Part shown: positions 1 to 5,244 of the stretch, piece by piece
How positions within the stretch are numbered: the stretch's first letter is position 1
Layout: every line of letters starts with the position of its first letter
Assembly (NCBI GenBank): GCA_025356735.1
Contig: JANXRT010000357.1
Coordinates: 1 to 7,418 of the forward strand
Source: Acetobacteraceae bacterium
Lineage (GTDB): Bacteria; Pseudomonadota; Alphaproteobacteria; Acetobacterales; Acetobacteraceae
Direction of reading: 5' to 3'
Length of the DNA stretch: 7,418 nucleotides
Program-made: the position numbers and the translations under genes
The notes under the pieces: model-generated
Database searches by the model: none
Told to the model about the DNA's origin: nothing
The model's input: only the letters and a program-made list of their open reading frames with translations

Positions 1-23
1 GGGGGGCCCCCCGGGCCCCCCCC
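1..23. other. G/C homopolymer-run tract downstream of typA
   Basis: The first 23 bases contain only G and C: six G, six C, three G, then eight C. The first twelve form a perfect G6C6 palindrome. The tract lies beyond the typA stop and next to the two-hairpin repeat, so on the minus strand it would extend an already very stable structured 3' region. It is not coding in any convincing way. It could be part of a longer dispersed element cut by the window edge, or its run lengths could be affected by sequencing error. Confidence 0.5.
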
Positions 24-58
24 TCGGCGGGGTTTGGGGCAGAGCCCCAACCTTGCTT
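20..58 (-). repeat. Two-hairpin dispersed repeat, copy 1 (typA 3' end; possible terminator)
   Basis: Positions 27-58 match positions 4221-4252 at 29 of 32 bases in the same orientation. Hairpin 1 is a perfect 7-bp stem (34-40 with 44-50, TTGGGGC-AGA-GCCCCAA on the plus strand). Hairpin 2 is a 4-bp G/C stem (20-23 with 29-32) around a 5-nt loop. The unit begins inside the typA stop codon and lies immediately downstream in the direction of transcription. It could end transcription or protect the mRNA 3' end, but there is no U-tract, so a classical intrinsic terminator is not shown. The alternative is a REP-like mobile repeat settled at a gene end. Confidence 0.7.
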
Positions 59-1886
59 AGGCTGCCGCGCTGTCGGACTTACGCTCTGCCCGCTTGCGCT
101 CGTTCGGGTCCAGATACCGCTTGCGCAGGCGGATCGCGCCGGGCGTTACCTCGACCAGTTCGTCGTCCTCGATATAGGCGATCGCCTGCTCCAGGCTCAT
201 CCGCCGCGGCGGGATCAGCAGCATCGCGTCGTCCTTGCCGGCGGCGCGGACGTTGGTCAGCTTCTTTTCCTTGATCGGATTGACGTCGAGGTCCGAGCCG
301 CGCGAGTGCTCGCCGAGGATCAACCCCTCATAGACCTTGTCGCCCGGATTGACAAACAGCGTGCCGCGCTCCTGGATGTAGAACAGCGCGTAATGGATCG
401 CCTCGCCACCCTCGGTTGAAATCAACGAGCCGTTGCGGCGGCCCTGAATCGGGCCCTTCCAGGGCGCGTAGCCGGCGAAGATGCGGTTCATGATGCCGGT
501 GCCGCGGGTGTCGGTCAGGAACTCGCCGTGATAGCCGATCAGGCCGCGCGACGGCATCCGGAAGGTCAGGCGCACCTTGCCGCCGCCGGACGGGCGCATG
601 TCCTGCAGCTCGCCCTTGCGCTGGCTGATCTTGTCCACGACGATGCCGGAATAGGGCTCGTCCACGTCGCACAGGACGTCCTCCATCGGCTCCTCGCGGT
701 CGCCGGTTTCGGGGTTGGCGCGGGTCAGCACGCGCGGCCGGCCGATCGCCAGCTCGAAGCCCTCGCGGCGCATCTGCTCGATCAGTACGCCGAGCTGGAG
801 CTCGCCGCGGCCGGCGACCTCGAACGCGTCGCTCTCGTTGCTGTCGGTGACCTTGATCGCGACGTTGCCCTCGGTCTCGCGGTAGAGGCGCTCGCGGATC
901 TGGCGCGACGTGACCTTCTTGCCCTCGCGCCCGGCCAGGGGGCCATCGTTGATGCGGAAGGTCATCGCCAGCGTCGGCGGATCGACCGGGGTCGCCTCCA
1001 GGGGCTTGGCCTGTTCGGGCGAGCAGACGGTGTCGGGGATGGTGCCGTCGGTGAGGCCGGCCACGGCGATGATGTCGCCGGCCTGGGCCTCCTCGACGGG
1101 GATGCGGTCCAGGCCGCGGAACGACATCAGCTTGGTCAGCCGGCCGGTCTCGACAACCGTGCCGTCGCTGCGCATGACCTTCAACGGCATGTTGACGCGC
1201 GCCGTGCCCTGCTCGATGCGCCCGGTCAGCACCCGGCCGAGGAAGTTGTCGTAGTCGAGGATTGAGGCGACCATGGCGAACGGCGCGTCCGGCTTGACCG
1301 TCGGCGCCGGCACGTGACGAATTACCAGGTCGAACATCGCGTCCAGGTTCTGGCGCGGCCCGTCCATCGTCTCGTCCGCCCACCCCTGCCGGCCAGAGGC
1401 GTACAGCATCGGGAAATCAAGCTGGTTGTCGTCGGCATCCAGTGCCGCGAACAGGTCGAACACTTCGGTGTGGACCTCGTCGGATCGGGCGTCCTGGCGA
1501 TCGACCTTGTTGACCACGACGATCGGGCGGATGCCGCGGGCCAGGGCCTTGCCGACGACGAACTTGGTCTGCGGCAGCACGCCCTCGGCCGCGTCGACCA
1601 GCACGATGGCGCCGTCCACCATGTTGAGGATGCGCTCGACCTCACCGCCGAAATCGGCGTGGCCGGGGGTGTCGATGATGTTGATGCGGGTGGTCTTCCA
1701 CATCACGGAAGTGCACTTGGCCAGGATCGTGATGCCGCGCTCGCGCTCGAGGTCGTTGCGGTCCATCGCCCGCTCGGCAACCTGCTGGTGCTCGCGGAAC
1801 GAGCCCGACTGGCGCAGCAGCTGGTCGACCAGGGTGGTCTTGCCATGATCGACATGGGCAATGATGGCGATATTCCGGATATCCAT
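57..1886 (-). CDS. typA: Translational GTPase TypA/BipA
   Basis: This is a 609-aa ribosome-associated GTPase of the EF-G/LepA superfamily, at the usual family length. In this family it acts in the cytoplasm on the 70S/50S ribosome and matters in cold or other stress and in 50S assembly. The G motifs are visible: G1 AHVDHGKT (residues 10-17), the switch region LERERGIT (46-53), G3 DTPGH (72-76), G4 NKVD (126-129) and G5 around S164. Later come the beta-barrel domain (about 203-300), the EF-G-III-like GRGELQLGVLIE (359-370), the domain-V segment PSRGLIGYHGEFL (445-457), and the TypA-specific C-terminal domain with NPIKEKKLTNVR (536-547). The start is the ATG giving MDIRNIAII, because AAGGA lies 9 nt upstream and the family begins this way. 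An in-frame ATG nine codons earlier (1913) is disfavoured. The gene is monocistronic in the window and divergent from the YdhR-like gene. A hairpin repeat follows the stop directly. Confidence 0.97.
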   Translation of the reverse strand: MDIRNIAIIAHVDHGKTTLVDQLLRQSGSFREHQQVAERAMDRNDLERERGITILAKCTSVMWKTTRINIIDTPGHADFGGEVERILNMVDGAIVLVDAAEGVLPQTKFVVGKALARGIRPIVVVNKVDRQDARSDEVHTEVFDLFAALDADDNQLDFPMLYASGRQGWADETMDGPRQNLDAMFDLVIRHVPAPTVKPDAPFAMVASILDYDNFLGRVLTGRIEQGTARVNMPLKVMRSDGTVVETGRLTKLMSFRGLDRIPVEEAQAGDIIAVAGLTDGTIPDTVCSPEQAKPLEATPVDPPTLAMTFRINDGPLAGREGKKVTSRQIRERLYRETEGNVAIKVTDSNESDAFEVAGRGELQLGVLIEQMRREGFELAIGRPRVLTRANPETGDREEPMEDVLCDVDEPYSGIVVDKISQRKGELQDMRPSGGGKVRLTFRMPSRGLIGYHGEFLTDTRGTGIMNRIFAGYAPWKGPIQGRRNGSLISTEGGEAIHYALFYIQERGTLFVNPGDKVYEGLILGEHSRGSDLDVNPIKEKKLTNVRAAGKDDAMLLIPPRRMSLEQAIAYIEDDELVEVTPGAIRLRKRYLDPNERKRAERKSDSAAA

Positions 1887-1895
1887 CGAACGAGG

Positions 1896-1900
1896 TCCTT
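1896..1900 (-). promoter_or_regulatory. typA ribosome binding site
   Basis: On the minus strand AAGGA lies 9 nt before the ATG at 1886-1884. It supports that start over the in-frame ATG at 1913, which would place this Shine-Dalgarno sequence inside the coding region. Confidence 0.75.
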
Positions 1901-1958
1901 GGCGGCCGGGCACGCGGCATGAGGTCTGCCGATATGCGGACGCTAACGGTTGCGGCGG

Positions 1959-1976
1959 GCGCCACTGTTGTGGCGC
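1959..1976. promoter_or_regulatory. Perfect inverted repeat in the typA upstream region
   Basis: GCGCCAC-TGTT-GTGGCGC is a perfect 7-bp inverted repeat with a 4-nt centre, 73 bp upstream of the typA start and 134 bp from the YdhR-like start. As DNA it could be an operator for a dimeric regulator. As RNA in a typA leader it would form a stable hairpin. It is far from both start codons, so it does not directly block either ribosome binding site. No regulator gene lies nearby, so no binding protein can be named. Confidence 0.45.
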
Positions 1977-2049
1977 ACGCCCTTATTGCACTGCACACAT
2001 AGTCTGCCCGGGCGGCGGAAGCGAGCCCAAAAACGGCCGGTGGCGGCAT

Positions 2050-2081
2050 GGCTGGCAAGCAGCGGGGATGTCCTGCTAGCC
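2050..2081 (+). promoter_or_regulatory. Possible stem-loop upstream of the YdhR-like gene
   Basis: GGCTGGCA (2050-2057) can pair with TGCTAGCC (2074-2081), giving eight pairs including one G-U wobble, around a 16-nt loop. It ends 15 nt before the ribosome binding site of the 2110 gene. It may be a leader structure or simply chance pairing in GC-rich DNA. Confidence 0.2.
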
Positions 2082-2109
2082 TTCCGCATAGCAACCGGGA
2101 GAAGCAATC

Positions 2110-2442
2110 ATGGTCATCGTCCAGGTCAACTACCGCCGCCCCGAAATGCCCAAGGCGGAGTGGGAGGCGCGCTACACCGACGATCGCGCCAAGCCGTTCC
2201 TTTCCGTCGAAGGCCTTGCCTGGAAGATATGGCTGGATGGCGGCGACGAGCCGACCGCCGGCGGGGTCTATCTTTTCGCCGACCGGCGCACGGCGCAGGC
2301 CTATGTCGATGGCCCGATCGTGGCGCGGATGAAGGCCAACCCGGACATCATGGACCTTAGCCTTCGCATGTCCGACGTGCGGGCGCGGATGAGCGAGATC
2401 ACCCACGCGCCGGTCCCCGGCCTGCAGCTCGCCGCCGAATAG
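2110..2442 (+). CDS. YdhR-like putative monooxygenase (small ferredoxin-like fold protein)
   Basis: This 110-aa protein resembles the YdhR family, small dimeric alpha+beta-barrel proteins classed as putative monooxygenases and structurally related to antibiotic-biosynthesis-type monooxygenases. The recognisable features are an N-terminal beta strand (VIVQVNY), the central GLAWKIW (residues 35-41), the GGVYLFAD strand (51-58), the following helix RTAQAYVDG, and a last strand-loop before LSEITHAP-like residues (MSEITHAP, 94-101). The family is about 100 aa, so the gene is full length. No signal peptide or membrane segment is seen. GGGAGAAG (2097-2104) is a good Shine-Dalgarno sequence, its GGAG lying 8 nt before the ATG. 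The SDR gene starts 9 nt after the stop, so the two are probably co-transcribed. The substrate is unknown, and for the family in general the monooxygenase activity is largely inferred from structure. An alternative is a binding protein rather than an enzyme. Confidence 0.85.
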   Translation: MVIVQVNYRRPEMPKAEWEARYTDDRAKPFLSVEGLAWKIWLDGGDEPTAGGVYLFADRRTAQAYVDGPIVARMKANPDIMDLSLRMSDVRARMSEITHAPVPGLQLAAE

Positions 2443-2451
2443 GTTTCCACC

Positions 2452-3294
2452 ATGAGCGAGCTGAATGGGCGCGTGGCGCTAATAACCGGCGCTGCCGGCG
2501 GCATCGGCCAGGCGCTGGCGCGGGCGTTCGTCGCCGCCGGCATGAAGGTCGGCATTTCCGACGTGAACGCGCCGGCGTTGGATGCGCTGGCCGCCGAACT
2601 GGGGCCTGAGCATGCCTTCGCGATGGCGGCGGATGTGTCGGAACCCGCCGCCTGCGTGGCGCTGGTTGGCAACGTGCACAGCCATTTCGGGGCGCTGCAC
2701 TGCCTGGTCAACAACGCGGCGCTGGGCATGGGGGTGATCCGGCAGGATCATTTCGAGAAGCCGGTGACGATCGACGACGTTTCGGTCGAGCAGTGGCAGC
2801 GATTCATGGCGGTCAACCTGACCGGCCCGTTCTGCATGACGAAGGCGGCCCTGCCCCTATTCCGCGCGCAGGGGTTCGGGCGCGTCATCAACATCACCAC
2901 CAGCTTCATGACCATGTTGCGGCCCGGATTTTACCCTTACGGCGTGGCGAAGTCGGGCCTCGAGGCATGGTCCGCCAGCCTGGCCGGCGAGCTTGCCGGC
3001 AGCGGCATCACGGTCAACGTGGTGGTGCCGGGCGGGCCGACCGACACGCCGATGGTGCCGCGCGAGAGCAGCTTCCCGCGCGAGACGCTGATCCGGCCCG
3101 CCGCCATGGCGCCGCCGATGCTGCATCTGTTCTCCGACGCCGGCGGCGCCATCACCGGCCAACGCTTCGTCGCCGCACGCTGGGATGCCGCGATGCCGGC
3201 TGCCGAGGCCGTACGGCGCGCCGGGGCCCCCGCCGCCTGGCCGGACCTCGCCGTGCCCTATTCCCAAGGCGGTTCGGCACCGGCTGGTGGATGA
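2452..3294 (+). CDS. Short-chain dehydrogenase/reductase (SDR) family oxidoreductase
   Basis: This 280-aa protein is a classical-type SDR with a Rossmann fold, predicted to catalyse NAD(P)-dependent oxidation or reduction of an alcohol/carbonyl in the cytoplasm. Visible motifs are the cofactor glycine motif TGAAGGIG (residues 12-19), an acidic D37 at the end of the second strand (favours NAD(H)), D61-V62 for adenine, NNAA (87-90), N122, and the catalytic YxxxK as Y163-GVA-K167. The position normally held by the catalytic serine (13 residues before the tyrosine) is T150, inside NITTS, with S151 next to it. PGGPTDT (193-199) matches the substrate-side PG...T motif. The C-terminus is about 30 residues longer than the 250-aa family core. 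The start ATG lies 9 nt after the YdhR-like stop with only a weak AGG upstream, so translation may be coupled. Substrate not predictable. Confidence 0.95.
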   Translation: MSELNGRVALITGAAGGIGQALARAFVAAGMKVGISDVNAPALDALAAELGPEHAFAMAADVSEPAACVALVGNVHSHFGALHCLVNNAALGMGVIRQDHFEKPVTIDDVSVEQWQRFMAVNLTGPFCMTKAALPLFRAQGFGRVINITTSFMTMLRPGFYPYGVAKSGLEAWSASLAGELAGSGITVNVVVPGGPTDTPMVPRESSFPRETLIRPAAMAPPMLHLFSDAGGAITGQRFVAARWDAAMPAAEAVRRAGAPAAWPDLAVPYSQGGSAPAGG

Positions 3295-3334
3295 CGGGCG
3301 GTCTCCCGTGCCCTGACCGGCAGCCACTGTTTCA

Positions 3335-3363
3335 TTGACGCTGCCAACCCATCCGATCATTCT
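3335..3363 (+). promoter_or_regulatory. Candidate promoter for the two-gene HEPN cassette
   Basis: TTGACG (3335-3340) matches the sigma70 -35 consensus at five of six bases. Exactly 17 nt later is CATTCT (3358-3363), a weak -10 with three of six matches. The predicted transcription start, about 7 nt after the -10, falls at or next to the ATG at 3370. The mRNA would then be leaderless, which fits the absence of a Shine-Dalgarno sequence there. This is pattern matching only. Read-through from the SDR gene 75 bp upstream is the alternative. Confidence 0.35.
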
Positions 3364-3369
3364 CCGGCG

Positions 3370-3666
3370 ATGAGAGAAATCGAGGAAGAGGAACTGGCGG
3401 CGCTAGGCCGCGAGGCTGCGGCACAGGTGCCGGGATTGGGCACGGTCGACCGTGTCAAGGTTCGGTACGGGCAGGACTCCACGGATCTGCCTGCCTACTT
3501 CTTCACCTTCCTTATCGAACGTGACCGCGATCGCCAGCAGGGTGGGCTGCCCCGCGCCCGGCTGGTTCAGAAACTTCGGGATGAGTTGATAGCCCGTGAT
3601 GATGACCACTATCCAATCGTTACCGTACTGAACCAAGCTGACTGGGAGACCGTAGAGGGTGCCTGA
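3370..3666 (+). CDS. Hypothetical 98-aa protein, partner of a HEPN-like protein (possible antitoxin)
   Basis: I do not recognise a named family. The 98-aa protein is soluble and very charged: an acidic N-terminal helix (MREIEEEELAALGREA, 1-16), two predicted strands (VDRVKVRYG 26-34 and AYFFTFLIE 42-50) joined by DSTDLP (36-41), a basic helix (ARLVQKLRDELIARDDD, 63-79), then a strand YPIVTVLN (81-88) and a terminal ADWE. No membrane segment or catalytic signature is seen. The last 8 nt overlap the HEPN-like gene, which implies coupled translation of two partners. By position and size it could be an antitoxin or cofactor, in the place a nucleotidyltransferase (MNT) holds in MNT/HEPN pairs, though I see no nucleotidyltransferase GS...D motif. 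The ATG is the only standard start after the in-frame SDR stop. G+C over 3421-3660 is about 60% by hand count, lower than the flanking genes. Confidence 0.8.
   Translation: MREIEEEELAALGREAAAQVPGLGTVDRVKVRYGQDSTDLPAYFFTFLIERDRDRQQGGLPRARLVQKLRDELIARDDDHYPIVTVLNQADWETVEGA
3644..3648 (+). promoter_or_regulatory. Internal ribosome binding site for the HEPN-like gene
   Basis: GGGAG inside the 3' end of the 98-aa gene lies 10 nt before the GTG at 3659. It supports that GTG as the start and indicates translational coupling. A closer GAGG (3655-3658) abuts the GTG and is too near to act. Confidence 0.5.
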
Positions 3667-4162
3667 CGCGGCCGACCTGCTTGCTGTCGCTCGCCTGCTG
3701 CTCTCCGCAGGCTCCGCTGCCCCCTCCGAAGCACAACTCCGCCGCGCTGTGTCCACCGGCTATTATGCGGTGTTCCACAAAGTGCTGCGGGCCGGAGCCG
3801 AGCGTTTCATGGGCGCCGACACACAGATGACTGCCGGGTACAATCTCCTATACAGGGGCTTCAGTCACGCACGCATGAAGTCGGTTTGTGTATCGCTTAA
3901 CGTTCCACTGCTGAGCAAACTCCTCAGGGAGCAACTCGGGCGGGCTGCCGTAAGCCAGGATATGCGTGATTTCGGCAGCATCTTCGCGATCTTGCAGGAC
4001 GCACGGCATCTTGCCGACTACGATCCATCGGCCACATTTTCGCTCTCGAATTCAACGGACCTGGTTAGTCTGGCCGAGACCGCGATGACCGCCTTCGATC
4101 ACATCGAGCCCGATGAAAGGGTGGACATCCTGGCACTGATGCTGGTCAGCGCGAAAGGATAA
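3659..4162 (+). CDS. HEPN-like domain protein (putative nuclease/toxin-like)
   Basis: This 167-aa, probably all-helical protein has the look of the HEPN superfamily. A first helix pair contains RRAVSTGYYAVFH (residues 28-40), the pattern of UPF0332/HEPN proteins (R..A...YYA.FH). A middle segment has YRGFSH (65-70), and a late helix has ARHLADYDP (115-123), like the family's R..ADY motif. HEPN proteins are often RNases or regulators in toxin-antitoxin, abortive-infection and CRISPR settings. The textbook active site is Rx4-6H; here the closest polar pair is R66-x3-H70, so nuclease activity is not assured. The start is GTG, overlapping the upstream gene by 8 nt with an internal Shine-Dalgarno sequence. 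G+C over 3841-4080 is about 55% by hand count against 70-80% in sampled flanking lines, and less biased codons are used, which suggests horizontal transfer. The gene converges on the transporter operon. Fold assignment fairly sure, role inferred. Confidence 0.82.
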   Translation: MPDAADLLAVARLLLSAGSAAPSEAQLRRAVSTGYYAVFHKVLRAGAERFMGADTQMTAGYNLLYRGFSHARMKSVCVSLNVPLLSKLLREQLGRAAVSQDMRDFGSIFAILQDARHLADYDPSATFSLSNSTDLVSLAETAMTAFDHIEPDERVDILALMLVSAKG

Positions 4163-4212
4163 GCTCGCGTCGCCGTTTAGGACGCCTTAACTAAAGGATG
4201 CGCTCCAGGACG

Positions 4213-5244
4213 CTACCCTGGCAGGGTTTGGGGCAGAGCCCCATGCTTGCTTCCTGCGAAATGGCAGGCCGCCTCCCAACCCTCCTCCATCCGCCGCAGC
4301 ACCGGCCGCTCCTGAAGGCAGCGTTCCACCCCGTCGGGGCAGCGGCCATGAAACGCGCACAGCGAGGGCGACAGATCGACCGGGCTGCGCGGCTCGGCGG
4401 GCAGCAGCGGTACCGGGCGGCGGATGCCGTCGAGTGCCGGGGCGGCGGCGATCAGGGCGCGCGTGTAGGGATGCCGGGGGTCGCGGAACACCGCCTCGGC
4501 CGGCCCGGTTTCGACGATGCGGCCAAGATACATCACCGCCACGCGGTCGCACAGCAGCCGGACGACGTTGAGGTCGTGGCTGACGAAGACGTAGCTCATG
4601 CCGAGCCGCGCCCGCAATTCGGCAAGCAGCTTGAGGATGGTGACCTGGACCGAGACGTCGAGCGCCGCCGTCGGCTCGTCCAGGATCATCAGGTCGGGCC
4701 GTGGGCCGACGGCGCGCGCGATGCCGACGCGGGCTCGCTGGCCGCCGCTGAGCTGGTGCGGGAAGCGGCCGAGCAGCGCCTCCGGCAGCCCGCACAGCGC
4801 CGCCGCCTCGGCGACGGAGGCCGCGAGGTCCTCGCCGCGCAGCCCCAGCAACGTGCGCAACGGGTCGGCGATCGCGTCCCAGGCCGTGAAGCGCGGGTTG
4901 ATGCTCTCACCGGCGTCCTGGAACACCAGCTGGATGCGGCGCCGGGCCGGGTCGGCGGCGAAGTGCCGGGCGGGGACGAACGACAGCTCCCGCCCGTCGA
5001 ACCGGATGCTGCCCTCGGAGGGGTCCAGCAGCCGCGACAGCAGGCGCGCCAGCGTGCTTTTGCCGCAGCCGCTTTCGCCGACCAGGCCGAGCGCCTCGCC
5101 GCGGCCGAGGGTAATCGTCACGTCCGACACGGCATGGACCTGCGGCCCGGGCGCGCGGGAGAGCCAGCTTCGCCGGCCGGCGGGAAAGCGCCGCGACAGC
5201 TCGGCGACGTCGAGCAACGGGATCGTCATGTTCGGGTCGTTCAC
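4213..5244 (-). CDS. Peptide-type ABC transporter ATP-binding protein (DppF/OppF type)
   Basis: This 343-aa cytoplasmic ATPase energises a peptide/nickel/opine-type importer as the second nucleotide-binding subunit. It shows Walker A GESGCGKS (residues 56-63), Q-loop Q109, signature LSGGQR (165-170), Walker B LMILDE (185-190), D-loop ALD (194-196), switch H223 and the C-terminal oligo_HPY segment PRHPYTRAL (256-264). Four cysteines (C296, C302, C309, C327) form the pattern seen in this subfamily. The start chosen is the GTG at 5244. It gives a GTGA overlap with the upstream ATPase stop, like the ATGA overlaps at the other two junctions, and has GGAA 6 nt before it. The ATG at 5229 (MTIPLLDV) is a good alternative but lacks a Shine-Dalgarno sequence. 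The final residues HGALPQTLPG and the stop are encoded by the two-hairpin repeat, so the C-terminus is atypical. The substrate is not determinable; 'Dpp' is a family label. Confidence 0.93.
   Translation of the reverse strand: MNDPNMTIPLLDVAELSRRFPAGRRSWLSRAPGPQVHAVSDVTITLGRGEALGLVGESGCGKSTLARLLSRLLDPSEGSIRFDGRELSFVPARHFAADPARRRIQLVFQDAGESINPRFTAWDAIADPLRTLLGLRGEDLAASVAEAAALCGLPEALLGRFPHQLSGGQRARVGIARAVGPRPDLMILDEPTAALDVSVQVTILKLLAELRARLGMSYVFVSHDLNVVRLLCDRVAVMYLGRIVETGPAEAVFRDPRHPYTRALIAAAPALDGIRRPVPLLPAEPRSPVDLSPSLCAFHGRCPDGVERCLQERPVLRRMEEGWEAACHFAGSKHGALPQTLPG
4215..4252 (-). repeat. Two-hairpin dispersed repeat, copy 2 (inside 3' end of the DppF-type gene)
   Basis: Positions 4221-4252 match 27-58 at 29 of 32 bases in the same orientation. 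Hairpin 1 is a 6-bp stem (4229-4234 with 4238-4243, TGGGGC-AGA-GCCCCA on plus). Hairpin 2 is ACCCT-GGC-AGGGT (4215-4227), a different sequence from copy 1 in the same relative place, so the two-hairpin arrangement is kept. It covers the last ATPase codons and touches the TAG stop. It also lies in the convergent junction with the HEPN-like gene, so it could serve as a transcription end for either strand. No U-tract is present. Confidence 0.7.

Larger units (their letters stand above)
1887..2109. promoter_or_regulatory. Divergent intergenic region between typA and the YdhR-like gene
   Basis: These 223 bases separate two genes transcribed away from each other, so promoters for both must lie here or within the gene ends. 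I looked for sigma70-type -35/-10 pairs on both strands and found none convincing. AT-richer stretches near 1983-2003 and 2030-2034 are the likeliest locations. The region does contain a perfect inverted repeat (1959-1976) and a weaker stem (2050-2081), listed separately. Open frames across it lack supported starts and have no recognisable product. Confidence 0.6.

Noticed and set aside
528..1265. Long plus-strand open frame opposite typA
   Set aside because: It is antisense to a highly conserved gene, has no ribosome binding site or family resemblance, and long antisense frames are expected at this G+C.
1887..1913. Upstream ATG of typA adding MPGRQGPRS
   Set aside because: It would place the good AAGGA site inside the gene, and TypA proteins begin at MDIRNIAII-like sequence.
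3294..3309. Hairpin ACGGG-CGGTCT-CCCGT after the SDR stop as a terminator
   Set aside because: A 5-bp stem without a T-run in GC-rich DNA is too weak to call.
3337..4217. Near-direct repeat GACGCTGCC (3337-3345) / GACGCTACC (4209-4217) flanking the HEPN cassette as insertion-site duplication
   Set aside because: Only eight of nine bases match, the left copy overlaps the candidate promoter and the right one the ATPase stop, and there is no integrase or transposase; chance is likely.
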